This document shows positions 60,893 through 64,000 of a stretch of DNA of 64,000 bases, in pieces. The stretch comes from Babylonia areolata (Eukaryota; Mollusca; Gastropoda; Neogastropoda; Buccinidae). The notes under the pieces were generated by a model. The model was not told the origin of the DNA. It was given only the letters and a program-made list of their open reading frames with translations, and ran no database searches. Position 1 is the first letter of the stretch. Each line of letters begins with the position of its first letter. The stretch lies in contig NC_134898.1 of NCBI RefSeq assembly GCF_041734735.1, positions 36,559,531 through 36,623,530 on the forward strand, read 5' to 3'. A program made the translations under genes and the position numbers.

Positions 60893-63757
60893 GTGTGTAG
60901 TCACATTTTGGTGTGTGTATGTAACATAGATACAATGTTTTATGTTAACAAAAGTGTTTTTGTAAAGCACCTAGAGCAGATTTCTGGATAGTGTGCTATA
61001 TAAGTATCCATTATTATTATTATTATTATGTGAATTTAGCAGCAAAGCAGCAAATAAGAAACAAAAGAGATGACAGGCAATGACAGAGGGGGAAAGCCAG
61101 AAACACAGAGACAGCCACAGAGAGAAAAAGAGTCAAATTTCTAGCAACTCACGCGTGCCGAAGAGAACAACGTTGAAGCTGCCAGCAGGACTCAGACGAT
61201 GCAAAATGAGCAGCGCCACCTTCTTGGCACTCTGCAGTGCAGCCCCCTTCATGGAGTTGGAGACGTCCACCATGATGACTACCTCTGCGTTCACCTCTGA
61301 CCCCACTTCGAACTCAGGGTAAAAGGTCAGCATGCAAGCCTGGCACAAGAACAGGAAGATGGGGGGTGGGGAGGAAGGGGGGGTTTGTTGTTGTTTCGTT
61401 TACAAGTGATGGTAGTAGTATATATCAATATATCATCACCATCATCATCATCATCATCATAAGTTACTGAGTCTATTTCATTATTATGTTATCATTGTAC
61501 AAAAGCCAGTTTCCACACACATGGTGATTTGTGTGAGCGTGTGTGTGTGTTCGCGCATGTGTGGGTGTAGAAATATGTCATCGCTGTACTTGAAATTAAA
61601 ATGAATGTGAACATCAATGGCTAAAGGAGAAAAGGGGAAAGGTTAATTTTGTGTGTGTGTGTTATTGTTGCTGTTTGCAGGGGAGGGGGGATAGGAGGGA
61701 TTGGGGGGAGGGGAGGGAACCGAGGGGGGTAGGGATGGGAGCATGAGAGGGAGTAAGGTGGTTTATTGGTGCGTGTGACGTGGCGTGGTGTGGTGTGGCG
61801 TGGCATTCTGTGGCATGGCAAGGCACTGCCTGGTCTGGTATGGCATGGTTCAGTATATTACAATGTGGTGTAGCATGGCATGGAGTGGTGTGGCGTGGTG
61901 TAATGTGGTGTGGTGTGGTGTGGCATGGTCTGGTGTGGTACAGTACAGTATGTCATGGTGCAGTGTGGTGTTGTGTGGCATGGTTCAGTGCGGTACATGC
62001 TGTGGTATGGTGCAGAGCAGTGTGGTGTGGTGTGCTGCAGCCTGGTGTGGTATGGTGTGGTGTGGTGATGTCTCGTGTGGTATGCTGTGGTGTGGTGTGG
62101 TGACGTCTCGTGTGGTATGCTGTGGTGTGGTGATGTCTGGTGTGGTATGCTGTGGTGTGGTGATGTCTCGTGTGGTATGCTGTGGTGTGCTGCGGCCTGG
62201 TGTGGTATGCTGTGGTGTGGTGTGGTGATGTCTGGTGTGGTATGCTGTGGTGTGCTGCGGCCTGGTGTGGTATGCTGTGGTTTGGTGATGTCCGGTGTGG
62301 TATGCTGTGGAGTGATGATGTCCAGTGTGGTATGCTGTGGTGTGGTATGCTGTGGTGTGGTGATGTCTAGTGTGGTATGCTGTGGTGTGGTGATGTCTAG
62401 TATGGTTTGCTGTGGTGTAATGATGTCCAGTGTGGCGTGGTATGATACAAATGACTGGCACAGCTCAAGATCCCAAAAGACCGACACACACGCATACACA
62501 TGCTTACCCAACCATCCACCCACCCACCCACCCATTCACCCACCCACCTGATGATCCGGAAGACTGGGATGCTGCTCCACCCACATGCGAGGAACGTGGA
62601 TCTCTGCCAAGCCCACCAACAACTGGAAACCATCACGGATGTTCTGTTCCTCTCGCAACGCAACCACCGCTTTGGACGCAGTGCGCTGTAAAACATACAC
62701 AGCCAGATGTCACAACGCAATGCACTGAGTCTCACCACATCACACCGCATCATACATTATACCACGTCACAGGTTATACCACATCACACCACACATTATA
62801 CCATACCACACATCGCACCACATCACAGCACACCGCACCACATCACACCAAACATCATACCACATCACACCGCACCATACCACATCACACCACACATCAT
62901 ACCACATCACATCACACCACACCATATCACACCACACATCATACCACATCACACCACACCATATCTCACCTTGATTTTCACACTGTTGGTGCGGGGCATT
63001 CTGTCACTGACACCTGTTGATCTCACCTTGTCACCACACCTGTTGATCTCACCTTGATTTTCACACTGTTGGTGTGGGGCATTCTGTCACTGACACCTGT
63101 TGATCTCACCTTGATTTTCACACTGTTGGTGCGGGGCATTCTGTCACCATACCTGTTGACCTTACCTTGATTTTCACACTGTGAGTGGGGCATTCTCTCA
63201 CCATACCTGCTGATCTCACCTTGTCACCATACCTGTTGATCTCACCTTGATTTTCACACTGTGGGTGAGGGGCATTCTGTCACTCATACCTGTTGATCTC
63301 ACCTTGATTTTCACACTGTGGGTGGGGGGCATTCTGTCACTGACACCTGTTGATCTCACCTTGATTTTCACACTGTGGGTGGGGGGCATTCTGTCACTGA
63401 CACCTGTTGATCTCACCTTGATTTTCACACTGTGGGTGGGGGGCATTCTGTCACTGACACCTGTTGATCTCACCTTGATTTTCACACTGTGGGTGAGGGG
63501 CATTCTGTCACCATACCTGTTGATCTCACCTTGATTTTCACACTGTGGGTGGGGGGCATTCTGTCACTGACACCTGTTGATCTCACCTTGATTTTCACAC
63601 TGTGGGTGGGGGGCATTCTGTCACTGACACCTGTTGATCTCACCTTGATTTTCACACTGTGGGTGGGGCATTTCAAAGTCCTGATGTCGAACGGCATCTC
63701 CACAGCCACCTCCACACTGGTCTGGCCACAGCACACTTTGTAGGTCTCCACTTTGTC
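23320..63757 (-). CDS. PARP4: Gene 2: PARP4-like (vault PARP) with UBL, calmodulin-like and GLFG insertions, 5' end outside window
   Basis: Seventeen exons chain in frame to 2475 visible residues. In order: end of VIT (1-84), vWA (85-about 240) with MIDAS DVSNS, MGNT and VSDGH, the PARP4 post-vWA region (about 240-445, with [11 protein letters not shown] and LPYM-W), ubiquitin-like domain (about 449-515), calmodulin-like domain (about 521-662), FG/GLFG region with CTD-type heptads (666-2346), and the conserved PARP4 C-terminal domain (2347-2475, [21 protein letters not shown]). In vertebrates PARP4 ADP-ribosylates vault proteins and its C-terminal domain binds the major vault protein. The BRCT, catalytic and early VIT parts should lie beyond 64000. 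The UBL, EF-hand and GLFG parts replace the Pro/Ser-rich linker I remember from the human protein. Alternative: an annotation artefact of two merged genes, which the matching phases and the C-terminal exons argue against. Confidence 0.88.
24290..24680 (-). repeat. tRNA-derived SINE family S4
   Basis: On the minus strand the head shows 'gtggcagaactggttggg' and a B box 'cagggttcgaggccc', followed by a body with 'cctttatgaaaggcacttta' and a duplicated 'agtggatatgaa.tctctgcc'. Single copy in this window, in the penultimate intron of gene 2. Confidence 0.7.
24935..25015. repeat. Poly(T) and poly(G) runs
   Basis: T-rich tract followed by G homopolymers interrupted by single A or T bases. Confidence 0.85.
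25035..25290 (+). repeat. SINE family S3, copy with head
   Basis: Head 'ggcagaatgactaagatcc' and 'ttggttcatatccca' (tRNA-like spacing), then 'gataaaccaaggtccca' and 'ctggcaaaattctgaag' as in the other S3 copies. Confidence 0.75.
25310..25525 (+). mobile_element. LINE 3'-end fragment
   Basis: Plus-strand translation shows the C-terminus of a LINE protein: [18 protein letters not shown], then a stop, [15 protein letters not shown] and GVVDGLCST, ending in an (AATG)n-like tail. Broken by at least two stop codons; no RT or endonuclease part. Confidence 0.75.
25535..25615 (+). repeat. S6 end fragment
   Basis: Carries 'gttatgctgctggtcaggc', 'catctgccaagcagatgtgg' and 'tatatggatttgtctgaac'. Confidence 0.7.
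25712..25814 (-). CDS. PARP4: Gene 2 penultimate exon
   Basis: Acceptor ATGATGTGTGCAG, donor CCTTG|GTAAAAG. Encodes residues 2347-2381, including LGSILQDL and the run GIQSLG, identical in the human protein at the same place before the LIATML segment. Phases (0 in, 1 out) fit both neighbours. Confidence 0.85.
26045..26320. repeat. Microsatellites beside the GLFG exon donor
   Basis: (TC)n at 26060-26080, (GT)-rich 26083-26135, (AC)n 26238-26262 and (GA)n 26291-26313; the last is about 20 bp from the donor at 26337. Confidence 0.85.
26338..31379 (-). CDS. PARP4: Gene 2 giant exon: GLFG/FG repeats plus CTD-type heptads, 1681 codons
   Basis: Acceptor TTTTTTTGTCCCACAG and donor CTGAAG|GTAGCG; 5042 nt with phase 1 in and 0 out, no stop. 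Contents in order: a Glu/Lys/Ala-rich helix ([20 protein letters not shown]), an acidic stretch, four 22-residue repeats ([20 protein letters not shown]), about 80 [10 protein letters not shown] units many of which read GLFG, a Ser/Gly/Lys linker with three LLDE/LVDE-type motifs, five RNA polymerase II CTD-type heptads, and a tail leading to the C-terminal domain. It is almost all low complexity and probably disordered. FG repeats of this type form selective phases in nuclear pores; whether they do so here is unknown. The other two minus-strand frames are open only because the repeat unit lacks stops. Confidence 0.88.
26842..26960 (-). repeat. Five heptads of the RNA polymerase II CTD type
   Basis: Within the giant exon, five consecutive heptads follow YSPTSPS; one has Ala at position 4 and one Cys at position 2. 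They are flanked by Pro/Ser-rich sequence. The consensus is that of the Rpb1 C-terminal domain, which is phosphorylated at Ser2, Ser5 and Ser7. Confidence 0.9.
27760..30530 (-). repeat. Coding GLFG/FG tandem repeat
   Basis: Units of 27-36 nt encoding [10 protein letters not shown] with optional extra Gly and Leu, giving FGSQQ, GFGSQQ and GLFGSQQ. Length changes are all multiples of three, consistent with selection for the reading frame. Short polyglutamine runs mark both ends. Confidence 0.93.
30700..30975 (-). repeat. Coding 66-bp repeat, four copies
   Basis: Four in-frame 22-residue units containing [11 protein letters not shown]; three are nearly identical at the DNA level and the fourth is diverged. 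Recent local duplication. Confidence 0.9.
31685..31990. repeat. (GT)n microsatellite
   Basis: Long GT-rich tract with interruptions, core about 31815-31880, in the intron before the giant exon. Confidence 0.9.
32095..32235 (+). repeat. S5 fragment
   Basis: Contains 'gggctagaattcaatttta' and 'tctctcggccaagagg' as in 1665-2035. It merges with the 35-bp minisatellite at its end 'gttggccttgggatggccc'. Confidence 0.65.
32236..32740. repeat. Minisatellite, unit 35 bp
   Basis: About 14 copies of a 35-bp unit containing 'cccacgtaaagaggaagaca' and 'gcagcatcactgggg'. Starts at the point where the S5 fragment ends. Confidence 0.95.
33211..33243 (-). CDS. PARP4: Gene 2 exon: end of EF-hand 4
   Basis: 33-nt exon with acceptor GGTTCTTTGTTTCAG and donor GTGAAG|GTCAGT. 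It encodes [11 protein letters not shown] and supplies the twelfth loop residue (Asp) of EF-hand 4 plus the last helix, equivalent to EEFVQMM in calmodulin. Phase 1 on both sides. Confidence 0.8.
33255..33725. repeat. Minisatellite, unit about 80 bp
   Basis: About six copies of a unit containing 'ggaaaagtacatat', 'cacaaactgtcactac' and 'ttagttctcc'. It begins within about 20 bp of the acceptor of the exon at 33243, and one later copy repeats the acceptor-proximal run 'cagtgggaaggaaaag'. Confidence 0.9.
33726..34470. other. Intron with low-complexity tracts
   Basis: T-rich (33740-33800), (ATC/GTA)-type triplet runs (33945-34045) and (ATA)n (34225-34280). No exon. Confidence 0.7.
34477..34719 (-). 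CDS. PARP4: Gene 2 exon: EF-hands 2 (end), 3 and 4 (start)
   Basis: Acceptor CACACATCACAG, donor ATCTCAG|GTAGGC. Encodes residues 574-655, beginning [20 protein letters not shown] is identical to the calmodulin central linker, followed by AFRVFD, the EF-3 loop [22 protein letters not shown] and the EF-4 loop [11 protein letters not shown]. Both C-lobe loops keep acidic residues at positions 1 and 3 and Asp at 12, so Ca2+ or Mg2+ binding is plausible. Confidence 0.9.
34800..35160. other. Intron with (ATC)n-like tracts
   Basis: Degenerate 'atcatcatc' and 'tcattgtcatcat' repeats, no exon. Confidence 0.7.
35165..35400 (+). repeat. SINE family S3, copy with head
   Basis: Head 'ggcagaatggttaagatgc' with B box 'gggtttgaatcctgc', then 'gataaaccgaggtcctg' and 'tctggcaaaattctgtag'. 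One of the best-preserved S3 heads in the window. Confidence 0.8.
35405..35835 (-). mobile_element. LINE 3'-end fragment
   Basis: Minus-strand translation gives [51 protein letters not shown], related to the LINE copy at 18416-19198 but a different subfamily. The last part is out of frame and broken. Confidence 0.8.
35855..35982 (+). repeat. S6 end fragment
   Basis: 'ggcctgactaagtgcg', 'ctgccttgcagatgtggtg' and the closing 'actgaaactgaaactg'. Confidence 0.8.
36035..36181 (-). CDS. PARP4: Gene 2 exon: EF-hand 1 and start of EF-hand 2
   Basis: Acceptor GGATTGTTGGACAG, donor ACTGATG|GTGAGT. Encodes residues 525-574; AFCLFDEGG and [19 protein letters not shown] align with AFSLFDKDG and [19 protein letters not shown] of calmodulin. 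The EF-1 loop lacks Asp at positions 3 and 5 and has Gln at 12; EF-2 has Asn at 1 and Thr at 12, so the N-lobe probably binds calcium poorly or not at all. Confidence 0.88.
36190..36985. repeat. Minisatellite, unit about 51 bp
   Basis: About 15 copies of a unit with 'ctctcagatcagcaaatgaa', 'aactacctctatcca' and 'atccattgcaa'. The first copy lies within about 10 bp of the splice acceptor of the exon at 36181. Confidence 0.95.
37369..37433. repeat. (GT)n microsatellite
   Basis: About 65 bp of pure GT, in the intron between the UBL exon and the first EF-hand exon. Confidence 0.95.
37689..37926 (-). CDS. PARP4: Gene 2 exon: ubiquitin-like domain
   Basis: Acceptor GTCAATTTTTAG (chosen because the alternative AG 11 nt downstream breaks the frame), donor AAATTG|GTAGGA. 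Residues 446-525. [40 protein letters not shown] and [15 protein letters not shown] follow the ubiquitin fold line by line. The di-glycine end is absent, so this is an integral UBL domain and not a processed modifier. The exon ends in VEQI, which already corresponds to EEQI at the start of calmodulin. Confidence 0.85.
37930..39558. other. Intron, no exon seen
   Basis: Contains (GA)n at 38095-38165 and a G-rich tract at 39285-39360. No coding signal. Confidence 0.5.
39559..39944 (-). repeat. tRNA-derived SINE family S1, copy 2
   Basis: Minus-strand copy with head near 39944 ('ggcgcaatagctgagtgg'), B box region 'ggtttcgaatcttgg' and a (GAA)n tail near 39560. Confidence 0.85.
40012..40116 (-). 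CDS. PARP4: Gene 2 exon: conserved PARP4 segment before the inserted domains
   Basis: Acceptor CTTTGCTGTGACCAG, donor GGAGAG|GTCAGT. Residues 411-445. [14 protein letters not shown] matches human IAKEDVDFLPYMSW. This is the last clearly PARP4 segment before the UBL exon. Confidence 0.85.
40165..41145. repeat. Degenerate 'gatgtcacacacaa' and (AC)n arrays
   Basis: Two clusters (40165-40500 and 40800-41145) of interspersed 'atgatgtcacacaca' units and AC dinucleotides, in a gene 2 intron. Confidence 0.85.
41350..41384 (+). repeat. Target-site duplication, left copy
   Basis: 35 bp identical to 44425-44459, beginning 'acatatacacatgtatatta' and ending 'ggtttacttag'. It flanks the LINE insertion. 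Confidence 0.95.
41385..44424 (+). mobile_element. 5'-truncated LINE with open endonuclease-RT-zinc finger ORF
   Basis: The reading frame is open from the left edge (41386) to TAG at 44317-44319, about 977 codons. The left edge falls inside the APE-type endonuclease, whose later motifs are present ([26 protein letters not shown]). Reverse transcriptase follows ([34 protein letters not shown]), then YACETWTV and a C-terminal C2H2 finger (CPNCQRTF...HLRIH). The 3' UTR is about 105 bp and ends in a short (CAC)n tail without poly(A). The perfect target-site duplication and unbroken frame mark a recent insertion. The missing N-terminus means this copy cannot make full protein. Clade not assigned. 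Confidence 0.93.
44425..44459 (+). repeat. Target-site duplication, right copy
   Basis: Second copy of the 35-bp duplication. The sequence right after it ('aattttgcccgggtcaac') is an S3 SINE fragment in minus orientation (44460-44530). Confidence 0.95.
44570..49990. repeat. 5.4-kb minisatellite of 29- and 27-bp units
   Basis: About 190 copies of a unit 'caccaaagaaactggggtga' plus 'agagacaga' (29 bp) or 'agacagg' (27 bp), with frequent 'accagggtg' variants. On the minus (transcribed) strand all three frames lack stops for kilobases, since three 29-bp units cycle the frames through the same 29-residue pattern. It lies wholly in one gene 2 intron. Confidence 0.97.
50090..50310 (+). repeat. SINE family S3, truncated copy
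   Basis: 'atgataaacccaagtcctg', 'aacaaaagggctgtccctgg', 'agaacagcctgaatttca' as in other S3 copies. Confidence 0.75.
50470..50720 (-). repeat. Interspersed repeat S6, minus copy
   Basis: Minus-orientation end ('gtttcagtagctcaaggagg' to 'acgcacttagtcaggcc') followed by the 'aaaaacttgatgaagtcaac' part of the body. Confidence 0.8.
50720..50880. repeat. (AAATA)n-type AT-rich tract
   Basis: 'aataaataaataaa' and 'aatacaatgcaatac' repeats reaching to within a few bases of the donor at 50884. Confidence 0.8.
50885..50986 (-). CDS. PARP4: Gene 2 exon: conserved [11 protein letters not shown] segment
   Basis: Acceptor TTACTGGGTGCACAG, donor GACAAG|GTACAA. Residues 377-410. [22 protein letters not shown] is shared almost unchanged with human [22 protein letters not shown] (read in two parts), a hallmark of VIT-vWA proteins including ITIH and VWA5 relatives. 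Confidence 0.9.
51165..51892 (+). repeat. Composite tRNA-headed element S2, copy 2
   Basis: tRNA-like head 'tggcgaagtggttagctt' and 'gggttcaaatcccag', then the body collinear with the minus-strand copy at 6470-7306, ending before an A-rich tail at 51893-51915. Confidence 0.85.
51944..52345. repeat. (GT)n microsatellites
   Basis: GT arrays at 51944-51982 and 52180-52340 with unique sequence between; the second is about 55 bp from the exon at 52401. Confidence 0.9.
52401..52481 (-). CDS. PARP4: Gene 2 exon: [14 protein letters not shown] segment
   Basis: Acceptor GATGATGGTGTGCAG, donor CATGAG|GTGATC. Residues 350-376; [16 protein letters not shown] aligns with IHKLAARALIRDYEDG of human PARP4. 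81 nt, symmetric phase 0. Confidence 0.85.
52803..52978. repeat. (AC)n with 'aacaaac' interruptions
   Basis: Compound AC array ending about 140 bp below the exon at 53118. Confidence 0.95.
53118..53198 (-). CDS. PARP4: Gene 2 exon: [16 protein letters not shown] segment
   Basis: Acceptor GTCTGTTGTGCAG, donor GGATTA|GTGAGT. Residues 323-349, aligned to human ATLCALIQEKEFRTMVSTTE by position and pattern. Weakest of the aligned segments but flanked by good ones and phase-compatible (0 in, 0 out). Confidence 0.75.
53199..53614. other. Intron, nothing recognised
   Basis: Includes a partial local duplication: 'cttcttgcccc.cgacca.tgc' occurs at about 53166-53188 (exon) and again at about 53277-53299 (intron), so the intron start may derive from the exon. 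Confidence 0.5.
53615..54010 (+). repeat. SINE family S3, longer copy
   Basis: Head 'cagtggctcagcggtacagc' with B box 'aggttcaagtcc', then 'accttgagtggtggtctgag' and 'gataaacccaggtccgg', as in 60335-60700 (-). Confidence 0.75.
54035..54515 (+). repeat. Interspersed repeat family S5, fullest copy
   Basis: Runs from 'atgatagtcagtcgtgtacg' to 'gaggctcttcacagac' and includes 'gacccaggctttgacaca'. Reference copy for the family in this window. Confidence 0.85.
54550..54865. repeat. (GGA/GAA)n triplet tract
   Basis: About 315 bp polypurine triplet repeat. Frame-open on both strands from composition; no protein implied. Confidence 0.95.
54880..54965 (+). repeat. S2 tail fragment
   Basis: 'ggatggccatgtatggggga' and 'gcaggtgatgggacagc', related to the last 100 bp of the S2 copy at 51165-51892. 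Confidence 0.6.
54966..55399. other. Intron, poly(A) and poly(C) runs
   Basis: Poly(A) at 54970-54989 and poly(C) at 55143-55156; no exon. Confidence 0.7.
55400..56025. repeat. (CA)-rich array
   Basis: Degenerate 'acacaacacaaac' repeats and AC arrays ending about 15 bp from the donor at 56039. Confidence 0.9.
56040..56301 (-). CDS. PARP4: Gene 2 exon: vWA end and post-vWA region
   Basis: Acceptor ACACTACGTCACAG, donor ACCATG|GTATGG. Residues 235-322. [18 protein letters not shown] matches ILSQCGAGVFEYFNAKSK, and [10 protein letters not shown] matches LVYGFIPHCT of human PARP4. GC-rich compared with its surroundings. Confidence 0.88.
56519..56882 (+). repeat. tRNA-derived SINE family S1, copy 3
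   Basis: Best-preserved head of the family ('tagccgagtggttaaagcg', then 'cgagttcgaatcacgg') and a (GAA)n tail. Confidence 0.88.
57265..57740 (-). repeat. Interspersed repeat family S6, long minus copy
   Basis: Collinear in reverse with 17840-18415, from 'cagtttcacagatatgaaag' to 'gcgcttagtcaggcc'. Confidence 0.8.
57856..58046 (-). CDS. PARP4: Gene 2 exon: vWA core
   Basis: Acceptor CATGTCTCACAG, donor GTCAG|GTAAAG. Residues 172-235: [10 protein letters not shown] carries the MIDAS Thr, [10 protein letters not shown] the MIDAS Asp, and HTRIFTFGV the following strand; each matches human PARP4 ([26 protein letters not shown]). Confidence 0.92.
58090..58620. repeat. (GT), poly(G) and (CA) microsatellites
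   Basis: GT array 58128-58188, G run 58245-58265, GT array 58340-58378, AC arrays 58507-58552 and 58590-58610. They fill the whole small intron between two vWA exons. Confidence 0.93.
58641..58714 (-). CDS. PARP4: Gene 2 exon: vWA segment YKELFPC
   Basis: Acceptor TTTTCACGCCAG, donor ATTCAG|GTTATC (weak beyond GT). Residues 147-171. [10 protein letters not shown] aligns with GYKELFSYPK in human PARP4, and the 74-nt length resolves the phase from 1 to 0. Confidence 0.82.
58720..60334. other. Intron, no exon recognised
   Basis: AT-rich with homopolymer runs (59560-59610 T/G, 59827-59839 T). No repeats of the families named here, no coding signal. Confidence 0.5.
60335..60700 (-). repeat. SINE family S3, fullest copy
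   Basis: Minus-strand element with tRNA-like head at 60700-60615 ('gatggccttgaggtaacaca', B box 'ggttcgaatcaagg') and the body down to 60335. Contains 'ctggcaaaattctgtataaa'. Confidence 0.82.
60701..61140. repeat. (GT)n microsatellite and flanks
   Basis: GT-rich 60715-60900, main array 60820-60897, then unremarkable intron. Confidence 0.8.
61153..61339 (-). CDS. PARP4: Gene 2 exon: vWA first strand and MIDAS
   Basis: Acceptor TGTTCTTGTGCCAG, donor GCACGC|GTGAGT. Residues 85-147: [12 protein letters not shown], then [13 protein letters not shown] with the DxSxS metal site, then FNVVLFGT. Human PARP4 has EVIICLDCSSSMEG at this place. Confidence 0.93.
61340..61774. other. Intron, no exon
   Basis: G-rich runs (61365-61385, 61680-61730) and (ATC)n near 61438-61460. 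Confidence 0.6.
61775..62445. repeat. Minisatellite, unit about 30 bp, GT-rich
   Basis: 'tgtggtatgctgtggtgtgg' plus 'tgatgtctcg' repeated about 15 times in its best part, more degenerate at the left end. Ends about 100 bp from the exon at 62548. Confidence 0.93.
62548..62685 (-). CDS. PARP4: Gene 2 exon: VIT/vWA linker
   Basis: Acceptor in TGTTTTACAG, donor CATCAG|GTGGGT. Residues 39-84. RTASKAVV continues KIK of the previous exon exactly as human [18 protein letters not shown] matches LPRMWVEKHP. Confidence 0.9.
62700..62968. repeat. Degenerate 'accacatcacacc' array
   Basis: Short imperfect units of 10-25 bp, in the same intron as the 57-bp repeat. Composition is complementary to the 30-bp array at 61775-62445 (CA-rich here against GT-rich there). 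Confidence 0.85.
62970..63643 (-). repeat. 57-bp minisatellite duplicating an exon end and splice donor
   Basis: Eleven copies (some shortened) of a 57-bp unit. On the minus strand each contains the coding run for THSVKIK followed by AAG|GTGAG, the same sequence as the 3' end and donor of the exon at 63644. The 57-bp length keeps the reading frame, and the frame stays open through at least three units. Confidence 0.95.
63644..63757 (-). CDS. PARP4: Gene 2 first visible exon: end of VIT domain
   Basis: Acceptor GCTTTGTTGGACAG, donor ATCAAG|GTGAGA. Residues 1-38 of the visible part: [14 protein letters not shown] and THSVKIK align with LTMSIEMPYVIEFI and THELKQK of human PARP4. The gene continues beyond the window. 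Confidence 0.85.
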
Positions 63758-63815
63758 CTGTCCAACAAAGCCATGTGATATTTTCTTTTCCTTTGTTTTC
63801 TTTTATATACGTATA

Positions 63816-63856
<41 letters not shown>

Positions 63857-64000
63857 CCCATCCCTACCAGCCTGGGTCTCCGCCTGAGTCTCAGCAAACG
63901 GTTGTCCTGTGGAGACCCAGGCTTTGACACACCACACCACTGAAAGACGTGGAGGAACCTGGCGAACAACAATAATGATCTCCTATACGGTGCCCCAGTG
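63758..64000. other. Right edge: intron with poly(T) and S2/S5 fragments
   Basis: Poly(T) at 63821-63850 followed by 'gctgtcccatccctaccag' (S2-tail-like) and 'gagacccaggctttgacaca' (S5-like). No exon visible before the edge. Confidence 0.5.

Noticed and set aside
61858-62535. Thr/His-rich and Trp/Cys-rich frames in the 61.8-62.5 kb array
   Set aside because: Both strands of a 30-bp GT-rich minisatellite; no splice signals and it lies between two gene 2 exons.

Overview
The window is animal nuclear DNA. It is intron-rich, crowded with dinucleotide microsatellites, minisatellites, tRNA-headed SINEs and LINE remnants. Several repeat families look like those common in gastropod mollusc genomes, so a marine gastropod is my best guess (inference, not proven). 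Everything below was read by eye; splice sites were chosen by GT/AG signals plus reading-frame continuity, and homology rests on remembered family sequences.

Two genes are supported, both on the minus strand. Gene 1 (8667 down to 1205) has five exons whose phases chain perfectly to a 328-residue protein: signal peptide, cysteine-rich ectodomain with two N-glycosylation sequons, one transmembrane helix and a five-residue basic tail. I do not recognise its family. Gene 2 (63757 down to 23320, 5' end outside the window) is a vault poly(ADP-ribose) polymerase (PARP4) homologue. Seventeen exons chain in frame to 2475 residues: the end of the VIT domain, a vWA domain with intact MIDAS, the conserved post-vWA region and the conserved C-terminal domain. 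Where vertebrate PARP4 has a Pro/Ser-rich linker, this gene carries a ubiquitin-like domain, a complete four-EF-hand calmodulin-like domain, and a single 5-kb exon. That exon encodes about 80 GLFG/FG repeats like a nucleoporin, followed by five heptads of the RNA polymerase II CTD type (YSPTSPS). This multidomain fusion is the most striking content of the window.

Layout: 1-8.7 kb, gene 1 with repeat-filled introns; 8.7-23 kb, intergenic DNA with three back-to-back tandem arrays (9.5-11.5 kb), SINE-like copies, a nested TTAA-bounded element and a LINE fragment; 23.3-63.8 kb, gene 2. The introns of gene 2 hold a recent 5'-truncated LINE with a perfect 35-bp target-site duplication (41.35-44.46 kb), a 5.4-kb minisatellite of 27/29-bp units (44.6-50.0 kb), and many SINE copies. 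In both genes minisatellites sit against splice sites; the clearest is a 57-bp repeat that copies an exon end together with its splice donor about eleven times (62.97-63.64 kb).
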